This document shows positions 10,701 to 24,100 of a DNA stretch of 64,000 nucleotides, one piece after another; the stretch's first letter is position 1, and each line of letters begins with the position of its first letter. Both the position numbers and the translations under genes were made by a program. This DNA is from Bedellia somnulentella (taxonomy: Eukaryota; Arthropoda; Insecta; Lepidoptera; Bedelliidae), in assembly GCA_963576735.1 (NCBI GenBank), contig OY755170.1, forward strand, positions 11,888,567 through 11,952,566. The letters run 5' to 3'. Under the pieces are notes generated by a model. It was not told the DNA's origin and searched no databases. It was given only the letters and a program-made list of their open reading frames with translations.

Positions 10701-12108
10701 ATGCTAATAAACAGGTTACTTGAATATTTACTTAAACTAGTGATTTAACATACATATACTCACGGCTATAAATCTCTAGAAGGGGTCGCCAGAGCTAAGG
10801 AATTAGAAATTCCTCAGTCACTTTTAGAAACTTGGGTGGGGAAAAGATGGTAAAATAAAGGTTGTTGGTGATGGGTCTCCAGACCTTTAAAGGCCCCAAT
10901 ATCAATAGTCACCTCATACGTACACCCACCGGAAGAAATGGGGTAGTGCTATTCTAAGCCGACACTACACAGCAAATCTTTCATTCTTAAAATAATATAT
11001 AATTTTAAAGAAAATTGTACACACCTTTTGTAAGCAAGGAAAAATAATCATGACTATCATTTTATTATCCTTACATGGGTTCTCACTTTAAATTGAGTAT
11101 TTAAGAAATATAATTCCGATAAATAAATGAATGATAAGCACATAAAATCCGAGATTTAGCTCTGGCTACCCCTCCTAGGGATTTAAAGCCATGAGTATAT
11201 GTATGTATGTATTTTAAGAAATATCACGTATTTCAATGTATTTTTTTATCAAACTGTCATTACATGTAGCTTTCAGATTTCTAAGGAATAAAATATCAAC
11301 TCTTACACAGTTTCACCTAATAATAAAACATTGTCAATCCCTTCCAGTTTAAGAAAAACATACTGAACATTCAAAACTAACTACATTCTATATAACCTTT
11401 GGCAGGATGTAAAGGGATCGATGACAGCAGCTGAAATATCGGAACAGTTGGACCTCACCTCCATTAAGCACCATCCATGGCACATACAGGCTTGCTGTGC
11501 CCTCACTGGTGAAGGGTTAGTATCTGATTTGCAGAGCTGATCATCAACAGGTCAAACTTATTCTAAGTAAAGAACTTGTGGAGGAAACCAATATTTAGAC
11601 GTGAGATATTAACTTCCCTTGAAGCCAAATAAGAGATTGTGCCTATTAGTTCTTTATATAAATAAACACGCATCGTCTTAATTTTAATTAAGACGGCATA
11701 AATGAATGCGAATCATTGCGTAATTATTATTTTTTGCAGATTTTGAAAGTTTTTTTTTCATGTATGTGCGAATTGGAGCTCATTGTAACCTTATCACTCA
11801 GGCAGTTCAATATTTTTGTGTTTTTTTACATCCTTAAGGAAGATTACCTAAAAACTGAAAATCTCAACCTAATTATGTTACAGTAATCTCCATAGAATAT
11901 CACGGAATTTACTCATTATGAGAAAGATAAACTGATATATTACATTTTATGCAAAATTAACTAACGTTCTTAACTTAAACGTAACTTCCAAATAACTTCA
12001 AAAGATTTAAAGATCTGAACTATTTACTATGTTGGTACTAATACACAGTTTTTTTCTAGGTTACACTTAGGTCTACAATGGATTGCAAGTAGGATAAAGA
12101 AAAAATGA
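7673..12108 (+). CDS. Arl5: ADP-ribosylation factor-like protein 5 (Arl5), whole gene, five coding exons
   Basis: Small GTPase of the Arf family. Family members are N-myristoylated at Gly2 and act at the trans-Golgi, where Arl5 recruits tethers such as GARP. Splicing 7673-7718, 8852-9060, 10589-10714, 11406-11515 and 12060-12108 gives 540 nt, hence 179 residues, the family's usual length. Visible motifs are MGLL at the N-terminus, P-loop GLDNAGKT (23-30), PTIGSNVEE (46-54), WDLGGQ (65-70), NKQD (125-128) and CCALTGEG (157-164). All junctions are GT-AG and the phases agree. Its introns hold an RTE fragment, an inverted-repeat element and SINEs. It converges with the alpha-mannosidase gene. A single intact copy, so I take it as functional. 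Confidence 0.95.
7940..8205 (-). repeat. Old RTE 3' fragment in Arl5 intron 1
   Basis: GCGTTCCTATTGGGGTAGGC, GACTATCTATCACCACTTAG, ATGATCTTGGCAAACCTCTT and CCACATTGGCTCTATCCACT follow the RTE tail on the minus strand with about one change in six. Confidence 0.7.
8852..9060 (+). CDS. Arl5: Arl5 exon 2
   Basis: Preceded by TATTTTTTTAG and followed by GTAATT. Encodes residues 16-85 with the P-loop, switch 1 and the WDLGGQ motif of switch 2. Confidence 0.95.
9263..10395. mobile_element. Inverted-repeat DNA element with GTCGCAG ends, in Arl5 intron 2
   Basis: The ends are GTCGCAGCCAACTGG and its complement, and the similarity continues inward (AAATCAGCCAGC). ATAT flanks both ends, a likely 4-bp target duplication. 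The outer ~170 bp carry GCC-plus-TTAAA motifs repeated roughly every 17-18 bp. The interior has only short ORFs (for example 9792-9986) and looks non-autonomous. A larger element with related ends lies at 59485-62400. Confidence 0.75.
10589..10714 (+). CDS. Arl5: Arl5 exon 3
   Basis: Follows TTTTACAG. Encodes residues 86-127, starting [14 protein letters not shown] and ending in ANKQ, the first part of the NKQD guanine-binding motif; GTTACT donor. Confidence 0.95.
10748..10973 (-). mobile_element. SINE family A copy in Arl5 intron 3
   Basis: Minus-strand copy lying 33 bp after the exon 3 donor. It lacks the GCGATGCGGTT segment before the GGAGACCC stretch. Confidence 0.8.
11158..11210 (+). 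repeat. SINE family A, 3' end only
   Basis: Last ~50 bases of the family: GCTCTGGCTACCCCTCCTAG through the TATG repeats. Confidence 0.7.
11406..11515 (+). CDS. Arl5: Arl5 exon 4
   Basis: Follows TTTGGCAG. Encodes residues 128-163 and two bases of Gly164: the D of NKQD, MTAAEIS, HHPWHIQ and CCALTGEG. Confidence 0.95.
12060..12108 (+). CDS. Arl5: Arl5 exon 5 and stop
   Basis: Follows a TTTTTTTCTAG acceptor. Completes Gly164 and encodes [15 protein letters not shown] and TGA, the expected C-terminal helix with basic end. Confidence 0.92.
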
Positions 12109-12401
12109 CACACCGATTAGTAGAATTCTCGCCTTCATATCTTTGTTAATTTTGGTTATTTCCATTTGTAAGAAGTATATTTTCTAATGATAATATTTAG
12201 GAAACCCAATCTAATTATTCAAAAAAACTTCTCTTCAGTTTTTGTCTGACACTGCTTTGTAAATTTTAATACATTTATAATCATGTAAATATATTGTCAT
12301 ATACCTACTTAAACCATGAAATCACAAGAAACAAGTCATGAGCATTAGATTAATCTTCCAACATTTTTATATGTAATAAGTGTAATAGGTATATTAAATT
12401 G

Positions 12402-12407
12402 AATAAA
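12402..12407 (+). terminator. Arl5: Candidate poly(A) signal of Arl5
   Basis: AATAAA 294 bases after the Arl5 stop, followed by an AT-rich stretch. It is the first well-placed canonical hexamer on this strand, but other AATAAA occurrences in AT-rich DNA limit certainty. Confidence 0.45.
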
Positions 12408-12814
12408 ACATTATGATAATAATGATATATTTTATTTGTTCGCCATTTAATTTTAATTAACACATTGTATCTGGTATAAGAATCACAATTAAACATTTAA
12501 TTACTTAGTTTGTTGGATACTGCGTACAGGAATCTCAACATGTCTACAGTATTTTATAAATGTTATCAAGTATAATGAAATTGTATTAGTACATTGATCA
12601 AGATCTGAACTTAAATAAGAAAAATAAAAACAATAGTATACCCTTTATCCGATATATGTGATAAATATTCACGTTTCTCTGCCTATCCGAAAGGGAAATA
12701 ATATCGTTTGGGACTTGTTTTTTACGTAATATAGTTTTCCAACATAAGTTATGAGGATTGATTAATAAATAAAAGACCTAGACGAGATTTCAACATGATT
12801 AAATAATACATAAA

Positions 12815-12930
12815 TATTCTTACTATAAATCATTAAAATGTGTAGTCAGAGATTCAGGATTAAAAATTCATCAGCCTGTTTTTAAAGTTGAGAAAAGATT
12901 TGAAATAAAGATGGTTGGTTACATAATAGT
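12815..12930 (-). repeat. Decayed SINE family A fragment
   Basis: Recognisable pieces in order: ACTATAAATC, GATTAAAAATTCATCAGCC and GAGAAAAGATTTGAAATAAA. This is an old copy, well diverged from the intact ones. Confidence 0.45.
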
Positions 12931-15449
12931 AAAAATCAATCCTATTTTAGGTGAAGTAGAATTAGATTTTCTAATGTGCTGTACAGTGACTGTACACCAT
13001 TGACTAATTACATCTGGAAGGCAAATATATTTTATAGAAGTAGCAATCATCATTGCTACAGGCAAATGCCATAAAGAGATGAGTATTATTGATCACAGAA
13101 CTTGCTAAGCAATTATTGTCCAGTAAAGAAACCAGATATATTATCAGCTGCCGGTTTTTCTAAATAATCAGGTAAGAATAGAGGGGCTTCACTTGGGACC
13201 AGATTTTAAATAAATATGAATTAATGCAATTGCTGTAGTTGAGAAGGGAGAAGATTTATAAATCTATACATTTATTGTTAACAGAAAGTTTCATTGTTAA
13301 TATTTTTGGGTATTTATATATTTTTTACATATTACAATTTAGATTATTACATTACTTTAACTACTAAATTATTTAAAAATAATAACAAATAATATCACAT
13401 CTCAAAAATTAAATTACACAACCTACAGGTAACTAAAATTATAAATGATTTCGACGAACATAATAAATCATGATTAATTTTAAACAGGATAGAATAAAGC
13501 TTCCGAAAATGAACTAAACCAAATTATGATAGAGAGCGTGTTTCTATTTTTTGTCTTATGAAACCATTCTCAGTATGATAACACAGCAAGATTTCAGATG
13601 TTTCGCCACTCAAGATAACAAATATTGCATGAATACATGATTAAATATTTCGTCAATAAAATGGTGAAGTAATTTTCAGGCTTTGGCGTAACTAAGAAAT
13701 ATTTGGTCGTATGCACACTTCCGAAACGCCTCGGTTTCATTCGGTGGGTGTTTATTGTTTATTTATTATTATTTAAACCTTTCTCTTGAAACAATATCAA
13801 ATCGGTTGAAGCGAACTTGCATTGTATTTTAATTAAATTATTTTTTCGACCTTGGTAGTTCAATGAGAAGAGCACAGAATATACTTATGAGTTTGAGTCC
13901 TGAATCACGCCTACACCCCTGACTTTTCTAGTCATATATGTTCTTTTATGAAACCCACATGACTTGAATTATGTGAAGTTACCCGTGAGTTCAGCCGTCA
14001 TCACCAGGTCATCGTCATCTAATCATGACATGGGATAAGAGCGTACTTGAGGCGGTGATGCTGTTGCCTCTGCTAAAGTAAATACACCGTCCAAAAGGTA
14101 GCTCAAACTAAACAATAGGCGATAAGAAGTCACGTTAAGTTGAGAAGAATTTTCACTACCCTGACCAAGGAATTATACTGAATATATTAGATTTACACGC
14201 TTGAGAGTTGTCGTTTAATAACTAAACATGCAAATACGATCCGAATTGACCCAACTATTGTCGGTTTTTTATAATAAACTCATCGACTAACCAACCGATT
14301 AGTAATAGAACTATTTTCCAACGTCCATATTATCCCGTTAGAAATCTATTATACAAACAATAAACTTTATATCATGTTTAGTAAGATTTATGGATTTTAA
14401 CTTTAGAATATTAGCTTTTTAGCTTAGCTATAAAAATAGGTGAGAGCATCAACAGAAGTGCCATTTTGGTGAAATGAATGCCCAAATGATCACTATGGCA
14501 CAAATTATGTACTACAAAAAAGCAAACCTAATTTGACCAACTATCACATCTTATCTCGATAAAGCGACTCTGCTTCTTACAGCCAGTAAAAACCTGTTTC
14601 TATCACTATCAGTTCTCATATAACAGTAGCTTCAAATACATATTAGATAGGTAAAAGTATACAATTATGAATGTCAAAATAAGGAACATCATAATAAAAA
14701 TATTTCAATACATTTTATAAAGGTTAAAATTTTATAGACACTTGTAAATATATATTTTGGTATAGGTAATCAAAAACCTACGCTGAATTTTGCAAAACGC
14801 TTTTTGTAATAGTTTGTATCAGTCACTTTATATGTCGCACAAAAGTTTTAATTTTTATTTATCAAGGCGGAAAATTCATGTCCCTTCTTTGTTTTGCTTA
14901 TTTTCGGAGCTTCTATTACTATCCGATTTAAACGCACATTCACAACAATGTATCTTTCATTTTCCGGAGGACTATCACAGGATTTTCACTTATATAAGTT
15001 CTTGTGATTTAAATTACTAAACTATAATTATTTGTCATGAGATTGTATAAGTAAATTAAGCTTAAATTATAATTAGTTAATGATAAGAAATTTAACTAGT
15101 ACATTCTGTGATTTGTCATAAATAAATAAACAATACAATCATTCTTATCTAAACAACTTTGAAAATTGTGTTAATATTTGCATTAGCAGTATGGTTTTCA
15201 GATAAGTAACCAGTACTTAAAAAAAAGTTGTACTTGTAAAATATTATGAACAAGATTATTAAGATTAATAATATTAAAGGATAATAAATATTGATTCTGA
15301 TTCTGAGGTAGATTGTTAAAAAAAGGATAGCAACATATAACTCATGATGATCTACAAAATAATCAACTTTTGACATAATTTAACTAATATCTAACATAAA
15401 GCTTATTAAAGTAATCGTTTCCCATTACATCGTTACACATATGAGTTAT

Positions 15450-18148
15450 TTATTTAAAATATATTTTAAATGTCTTTATATCCATTTGTTCTAATTTAAT
15501 TTGATCGAGTCCCGTTAAGTTAGTGATATAATTGAGCCCTGTAAGGCTCATCATCGATATGTTTTGAATACGGAGATCGGTAAAATGACTGTAGGGGGTA
15601 AATGCAGTTTGTGAAGGTCGTCCACACCTTTCCCCCACTCGTTGCAGAACCATTAGACATCCTGCGCTAGGAAACTGTTCTAAAATATCGTCAGTTATCG
15701 TACGGAGAGTCATCAAATGCAATCCAGATGGGAAACCTCTCACAAACGATCTCTGGGCCAAAACCTCCACATCCTTACTAACTTCACTCTTGTCTACGAT
15801 GTACACATTGAGGGGATAATTCAAACTCCGACTCAAGATATTGGCCATAGGGGTTGGTACTTGGTACACGGATTTGTTTTTGTTAAAGAATCGACGTTTT
15901 TCCTTAGTGTTGGTATTAGTGTAGTCTTTTTTGGTTGATTCTGGAGTCAGTGGTTCCAATAAAAGCCAGTTTTGGAATAAAGTCGGTTTGTTGTCTACAA
16001 TGCCTTCGCCAAGCCCCCTGAAATCATCGTAAAGAGTTCGCCTATCGAGCATTACTTCCAATCTTCCTGGTTCGAATGCCGATGCTCCTTGTGCATGATT
16101 GGTAATAAGTGTCAATCTCGTATCTTGGTCTTGTAGCCAAGCCATTGTTGTAATAGGATAATAGTTAGCTTCTATGCCCAACTTATTGACTTTCACACGT
16201 TTTTGATACTGAAATCCATTCTGGTCTGTGTAAAACTCTGGCGGTTCTCCGTTTTGTATATCTGTCTGTATTCTCATAAATAACTCCGTTTCTCTATTTG
16301 TCGGCGGTATTCCGAAGTCGACATCATTTTCAATATATATAGCGTGCGAGAGTACAGTGTTATCAATGTTGAATATTCTAACAGTGTGTATAAGGAACGG
16401 TAAGTAAAGAGTAGATACTTCAGTCGAAATGGGACCCGAAACTATTATTATTTTTTCATCTTGCTCACCATTTTGGTTTGCGTATTGGTTTAATATAGGT
16501 TTTTCTGGTGTGTCGTAATCAGGCATAAATAAATAAGCTCCGGAATGTCTCTGGGCACTCTGGTAAGCGCCGAATTGTATGTCTACAACTTTTCTTTTAC
16601 GCACGTCTTTTCTATAAACTTGTTTTAAAAACCCAGTGTCTCTATTTATAAGGAGTTTCAGAACTGAGTTTTCAAGTTGGATGTCACCAGCCATCATTTT
16701 CTTTATAATAAATTTTCCCGTTTTTTCTGGATACTGGCTTGGGTCACAATTATTACAATGAACAATGCTATGGGTGTTTTCATCCCTATACTCTTCTAAT
16801 TTATAAGTTTTGGCAGTAAGAGGTGGTACATTTGCCACAAACAAAATTTCAAAAGCATTGTCACTTAAAACATGTCTGCCATCCTCCTGTAAATCTATAG
16901 TTGGGTTTATTTGGTAAGGAACAAATCGCTTCTTCACTACATCGAAAACCCTAAAATTAGACTCATTTGACTTCAAGGATATTACCTCTGTTCTTTCTTC
17001 AATGAGTGGGTTAAACAAAATTATCGTATTTCTGTCAACGCGCGATATTTGTAGTTTTTTAACTGGTTTACCGAAAGATTCCCACTCGACTTCACTTTGT
17101 ACAACGTTTTGTGCTCGCAAGCTGTCATCTTTTATCATGACGGTTGAGAGAGCTAACTCCTGTAGACGAATACAATGGTACAAACTTGTGAACAGTTTCG
17201 TTCCATAGTCATACATCACAGCAGCCTTTGATGTTCCAGTGATCGCGTCGTGATGTTGGAAAAGGCCTAGATTTCTTCTAGAATTTATCAACTGTTCATA
17301 TTGTTTTTCAAGTTTCTTTTGAGACGATAAAGAGTTTGAAATTTGGTTTTGTCTTGCATAATTAAAAACTAATGTGAAAAGAATTTCTGATGTTCTAAGT
17401 TGATGCTCGAGCTGTCGCGCTATAATCTTGATATAAGGTCTAGTAGTGTAGTACCCGGACCAGTATGCTGGCTTTCCTTCGCTAAATATGTCCGAATACA
17501 CAAAGAAGTCTCCCTTCAGAGTAGGAACGGAAGGTAGGCGCTGTTTTACAGTTTTAAAATAGTCTGCAGGTGTACCGAATTGGATTTCAGCATTAAATGT
17601 TTCTTTATTTTGGTTAATATAATTAAACATTTTCATATAATTCGTAAATTGCGCGTCGAATTCTTCGACATATTCATATCTGAAATCATCGCCCAGAGGC
17701 ATGAGTACAACGTTATGGGGTGTAAGAGATCCGGTGCGTTGATATTCTTCTATCAATGTCTTTGCCTTGCTGTGCAGATTTTGGTCTGTAATTTCTTCGT
17801 GTCTCGACGTGTATTCAGAATATTCGCCTGGAATGCTTCGAAAGTCGTAGCTTAAACATATGGCTGGATGAGGACCGCAAGAGTGCTTTATTGAATAAAT
17901 ATCATATGGCAGATTGTGAACAATTAACTTCGGGTTTACGTTGGAATCCCATCCGGGAAGCCAGTGGAAGTCCTCGTTTTGTGTCTCGGCTAGCCATTGT
18001 TTCCAGACATAGTGTATTCGTTGTATCAGAGTTCCTTCTAGGCCGCTTTTGTCTAGTAAATATGGAACCGTAGGACCGTGGCCGAAAGGATCGATGGACC
18101 ATCCAGTTTTTGGTGTTACGCCTAAATTATTCTTCACCCAGCTGTGGC
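15450..18148 (-). CDS. alpha-Man-II: Alpha-mannosidase exon 7 (most of the enzyme)
   Basis: An uninterrupted 2.7-kb exon after the TTTTTTCCAG acceptor. Encodes residues 224-1121: the catalytic Asp in [15 protein letters not shown], the [11 protein letters not shown] segment, the HHDAITGT zinc-binding histidine, the middle helical domain ([10 protein letters not shown]...RRNLGLF) and the C-terminal beta-rich domain ([36 protein letters not shown]). The open frame runs back to 18179 but those 31 bases are intron. Antisense ORFs over it are shadows. Confidence 0.97.
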
Positions 18149-21100
18149 CTGGAAAAAATACAAAATGTAAGTATAGCATAAAACCTGTTATTTGAATAAC
18201 TTACATGCCTTGAACGCGCCTAAATCTGGATGAGGCATTTTCCATTGAAAGAAACAAACAATTTAGTATTTTTTACATGGCTAACGAATATTGAGAATCG
18301 CAATCAAATAGTTTGCTAATAGTAACTCCCAATATCATCGGTCCATATAGCTGAAAGCACAGGTTCGATAATGAACCGCCTTTGATGAAACAAGTTGGCA
18401 ATAGTTAAATAGTGCTCTTTTGACTAACCTTTTTTGGTCAATGGGAAGGCAGCTCAAATTAAAGAGGCATAGATTTAAATTCGGAACTTTAGACATGCAA
18501 TGGGCAAAATCTCTTTACGTATCCGTGATTACCTAAGGTAGTATGATTTTAAGATTATACAGAATTAATATTAGTGAGCATAATCACGCAAGTAGGAATG
18601 ATAATTACAAGATCTTTTAATATAATATACAAATTAATAGACTTAAGACTCAAGCGTTCACGCTATATATTTCCGAAGGGGTTTGCAGAGTTTATACTTC
18701 TAAACATCACGTGGCATCGTCTCCTATTGTTTAGAGTACCCACGTTTGGTTTGATCAGTAGTGAGCTATCAAAAAGATGAAAATCATAGGCAGTATTTCA
18801 AAATTAGAACATGGTATACCATCTCATACAAAATGTTTTTAGTTACCTCTAAGCTCAATAGATGGAGTTGAGATATAGTCGACTTTTAAAATAAAAACTT
18901 AAAGTGGCTAATTATCGTTTAAAAAGCCAAAAGACAGTTAGATAAATATAACATGGTAATTTATTTTGTCACTTAATACCATAAAACATAAATTATTACA
19001 AATATAAGCAAAATATAAAAAAACTGTATTTTTGTTTTTATGAAATTGTACTCCCAAATGATTATTGTAGAACTACATCTATTTAACTAAAATGTTTAGT
19101 GATTTCAACTACTGACAATAGATGGCGCCAAAATGAGATGGTGTTTATTGACGTATCTTACTTGTTTTGATTTGCGTTCAAGTAATCGAATTGGTGATAA
19201 TTGTCAACTTAAAATAACACTACCCCATTACTACTCGTGGGTGATTGCAAGAGGCGACTCACGGGGTATAGGGGCTTTTTAAGTGATTTTAATTTTTTAA
19301 CGACCTCGGCGTACACGTTTGGACCAAAAAGAGACTGTGCTTCAAACAAGTGTCCCAAGTTTGCCAGGGTCGTACAAAGTGGCGATCGATAGTCTCTTAC
19401 TATCCCAATGTGAACTAACGGCGTGAGAATATATATGTAATTTTAATTCCTGCCGCATCGCTCAAAAATAACCTTGTTCCATTTCTTACATACATACATA
19501 CATATTCTCACGCCGTTAGTTCCCATTGGGGTAGGCAGAGACTATCGATCGCCACTTTGTACGATCCTGGCAAACCTCTAATTTCTCTAATTTACATTTC
19601 TTATCACTATTTTTTAGCCGTGTAGTGTCGGCTTAGAATGTCGCTACCCCATTTCTTCAGGCGGGTGAACGTAAGAGGCGACTTACGGTATTGGGGCTTT
19701 TAAGGGATTTTTGGAGGCCAATCACTAACGATAATTTGTTTATACCATTTTCTCCCCTATCAACTTTTAAATGTGACTGAGGAATTTCTAGCTATGAAGC
19801 TCTGGCTACCCCTTCTTGGGATTTATAGCCGTGAGTATATGTATGTATGTTATTTTTATATCTGTTAGTACTTTGTTGTAGCAAGTTGATTTTAACCCTT
19901 AAAGTGATTTTGTATATTATACTATACATTCAGTTAGAAAAAATCTAAGCTTTGATATCTTTACTCTATGAGAATATTACCAAAAACATTACGATTTTAA
20001 AACATATTTCTACCTAAGAAAATAAAAGTGGAATAAATGACTATGATCCTAATATAACAGATATCAAAAAGAAAAAAAGATGCGGAGGATGTTTGTGCGA
20101 GCCAGGGTAATAATATTTTTTATTGTTCAGTCAAAGTTGTTACGAATGTTTTATACTTTAAAATTATATCTATAATGTACTGCAAAATTAGTAATATAAG
20201 AACCTTTTATCTAACACTAATATTTTTTATAAAATATTACTTTGAATTAATGTGTATAGAATACTATACATTGCCCAATTTATGGCATGACATGTCTTTT
20301 ACAATATGTATACTATTCTATACACTGCCAATATAAGCCTTGTAGTGTCGGCTTAGAATAGCACTTCCCCATTTCTTCCGGTGGTTATACGTAAGAGGCG
20401 ACTAACAGTATTAGGGATTTTAAGGGATTTTTGGCGATCTAGTGGGAGACCCATCACCAACATCCTATAATTTACCATCTTTTCCTCACTCAACTTTCCA
20501 AAAGTGCTTGAGGAATTTCTAATTCCTTTAGCTCTGCCTACCCCTTCTAGGGATTTCAACCACATGCAGTGTAATTATGATGCAAAACCATCATTGTCAT
20601 CAATACCCTCACTATCGTCAGTTCAACAATCATCTCCAGTAAGAATTTTCACACCTCGACCATTACATTCATTTTACGGACAACCTAGAGACAGGCCGAC
20701 CAGACAGATAGATTTTACAAAATTCGTCCACTTATTGAGAATTTAAGAGCGCAGTGTCTTTCTTTTGAGGAAGAAAAAGCATACAACATAGATGAAATGG
20801 TAAAAAAGAAAAAAGGCGGGCTCACGAAGACAGTACAATCCCAACCAACTGCTTGTGAGGATTTAAAAACCTAGTGCTGGCTAGATAATATATGTTTTCC
20901 TGCTTTATGCTGTTTTCCTGCTATAAAACGTCCAGGGCTATACTATTTGATAAAAAGGAAGAAAGTTTTCATGAAGGAAAGGAAAGAAACGCATTATTGA
21001 CTCCTGACTAAGCTTTGCAAAAAAATCGATATATAGTCTATGCAGGCCTTATAAAACATAATAGGCAAGTTACTACTGCTATAAAAGATTATATCCCTGA

Positions 21101-24100
21101 CAACAAAAAAATAACAAAACACCTATCAAGAGACCAACTGATTGTATTAGATATGACAATTATGATTATTAGCCTGAACATATGCCGCAATACCAGAGTG
21201 CCGGCTTAGAGTGTCACTACCCCTTTCTATCCACGGGTGTTTACGAAACGGCGACTGTGGAGCTTTCGTAAGTGACTTTTTGGCGATGCGGTTGGAGACC
21301 TATCACCGACGATACCATCTTCTCCCCTTTTAACTTCCAAATGTGGCTTAGGAATCGAGGAAGGAAGCTTTAAAGCTCTGGCTACCCCTTTTTGGGATTA
21401 TGGCCGTGAGTTTGTGTATGTATGTACGTGTTATAACTATATTTCCGTTTTCCCGACTAAAAAACTATAATTTTAAGATAACTATCACGTGAGTACACTG
21501 TCCATGCAAAACGTGGGTAGGTACTCTGAACACCAGGTGACAAAGTCACGTGATGTTCAGAAGTATAAGTACCTCTGCCAACCCCTTCGGGGATATTCGG
21601 CGTGAACGTTTATGTTATGTTATGTTATAAATGTAAATAAGATAAGCCTACTTCTTACTACATTTGACGATTAAAATATTAAAACTTTTTTGGTCCCTTC
21701 ATTGATTCTGTATACTATCCTATACATCTCCTTCGTCAAGGTGATTGTCGCTTAATGAGCAATGTATAGCATAATATACATGTGCTTTTTTTATTCTACA
21801 CACTAGAGATTTTTTTTCATATTTTTTCCGACATCTATATTAAGTAAATAAAACAACTAAACAGTTTTTTCATTGCCTTAGCTGCCTAAAAGAACCTGCC
21901 AAGTTAAGGGTTAAGTGTTAGTACCTCTGCCTGCCCTACCGTCGGGGATTTGCGGTGTGAACGTTTGAATTAATATTAATAACTCAGTGATTGACTTTTT
22001 CGAAGCTTTGGCTACCCCTTCTAGGGATTTATAGTCGTAAGTATATTTATGTATGTAATAATGTTTTTTTTTAAAAACAGCCAGGTATACAGCATTTTGC
22101 ATTATGATTAAACAATGAGATTTATATTTTCTGTTACTCCAACGGTATGAGAACTAATAATATGTATGTCAGTATGTGATGACTACTGATGACTGATGAT
22201 GAGGCAAGATTGATAAATACTTTTTACAAATAGGATAAGTATTCTGTGTGTGTGTGTAGGTGTAGCGCGTAGGTACCTAGATAAAATAAAATAAGTAGTT
22301 TAATGACGACTTGGTAGCTCACTGGGTAGAACAACGCTTATCTTGACTAGTTTTCTAACCCTGTCCCCTATCACGTAAGTACACTGTCCGAGCAAAACGT
22401 GGGTACTCTGAACACCCGGTGACAATGTCACGTGAGTATCAGAAGTATTGATACCTCTGCCGACCCCGTTCGGGGATATTCGGCGTTAACGTTTGAGCTT
22501 GAATTAAATGTCCGTATGATTGCAGTGAAACTAAAGCTATAGATTTTTTTAATATACTTCTCTAATAAATAATACTTTCAACATTTTAAAATTGTTAGCC
22601 GCTTTATGTGGACAATAGATTATAAAAGAATCATTAATTTTGGAAATAGGTTAACATTCGAGCCACATAACCCAGTAAAATTAATTATAATGTATTATAA
22701 TTTATAATATTAAATGATACTATTTTGAGCTGACATTTTAGTAAGTATAGTAATAACCAGAAGTTTGAATGCGACAAACCCACAGATGCTTGTGGAATGT
22801 CAGCTTGTGGAAGATACATTTTTTTTTATATTTGTGGTCTATCACCACATCGCCAACCAATCAATGAAATTAAACCCTCAAGCCACAAACTTTATTCTAT
22901 GCCTCAAACTAAACAACTCAAATCAGTCGCTCGATACCTCACTGACGGAATGATGCGGAGTAGTGCTATTATACGCCGCCACTACAGCACGAATACGTCT
23001 TGCACGATGTTATTAAATAAATAAATGTGTGTATTCTGTTTATTTAATTTTAATGAACAGAACATCATTATTCACACATTTATTTTCGGCTATAAATCCC
23101 TAGAAAGGGGAGCCAGAGCTTCGGAATAAGAAATTCGTTCGCCGCTTTTGGAACTTGTGTTGGGATAAGATTATAAAACAAAAATTTTTGATGGTGGGTC
23201 CCCAACAGAATCGCCTTAAAATCACCCAAAAGCCCCAATTCCTTTAGCCGTCTATTACGAACCATTACGGTACAAATGGGGTAGTGCTATTCTAAGCCGA
23301 CACATAGCAGAGAGGAATATCGACAACGACACTGTTAACATTATAAGCAAAAATCTACAAACGGATGTAATACTCGTACGCAATTGGCCTTGTCGACGAT
23401 TTTGTCCTTGACCATAATTTGCAGAGATAAACATTTAGTGAAAGAAAGTCATAAAGTAATAAAATCTGTCTCGCTCGTGTTACCGAGGCGCCCCCGCCCC
23501 GCGCGCCCGCAGCCGCCATTTCCTAATATTAGCCGAGTTAAGATATATCGGGCTTTGTTATGCATTTTGTTTTAATCATTTTGTAGTGACATCTGTGACC
23601 TTATGTTGAACTACTATGTGCTTTACATTTGCTACGATGCGTGCGAATTTGACGCCATCTAGCGAACAATATAGCAATTAAAAAATAGCCCGTCGAATAA
23701 GGGTATTTAAGCACATCACATTTCGTTGTATGGGATTGGGTATCTGTACTAGTATAGTATTATATTATCTGTGATTAGAACGAGCAAGATCGAATCGAAA
23801 GACTTTGCAAATGGACAACGGAAATTGGGAAACTTCGTATTTGTGCTGCGTAGTATACTCAAGTGATAGTGGGTAGACCTATCGCCGATTAGTACAAATA
23901 TAATGTCACGTTACTAAGTAAAACTCAGCCATGTGGGTTTCCTTACGATGTTTTCCCTCACCGTCAACAACCATGATAATTTAACCACACGTATGTCTTT
24001 AAAAAGACAAATTGAAGTAGGCCCGACCAGGGATTTGAACTCACGCCGGTCTGTATTGACGGGCGGCTGTTCTGCACCTTGGACTATCACGGCTGTAAGA

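Larger units (their letters stand above)
12109..15449. other. Spacer between the convergent genes
   Basis: Holds the 3' untranslated regions of Arl5 (+) and alpha-mannosidase (-). A decayed minus-strand SINE A lies at about 12815-12930. A possible minus-strand AATAAA for the mannosidase lies at 14854-14859. No other gene; the short ORFs at 14790-15020 and 15149-15376 show no recognisable features. Confidence 0.55.
19892..21914 (+). mobile_element. Decayed piggyBac-like element carrying three SINEs
   Basis: TTAACCCTTAAAG at the left (TTAA at 19892) and CTTGGCAGG...TTAAGGGTTAA at the right give CCCTTAA ends with TTAA target sites, as in piggyBac. Near both ends there are several CTATACATT-like motifs (about 19922, 20268, 20320, 21715, 21760). 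The interior between the SINEs at 20337, 21196 and 21485 keeps protein traces: [20 protein letters not shown] and NIDEMV, which resemble the piggyBac transposase region around LRPLIE and SIDEMM. No intact frame. Confidence 0.65.

Noticed and set aside
15717..18102. Several ORFs on the plus strand and another minus-strand frame across the large mannosidase exon
   Set aside because: They overlap a clearly conserved coding exon and have no motifs; they are antisense or shifted-frame shadows.
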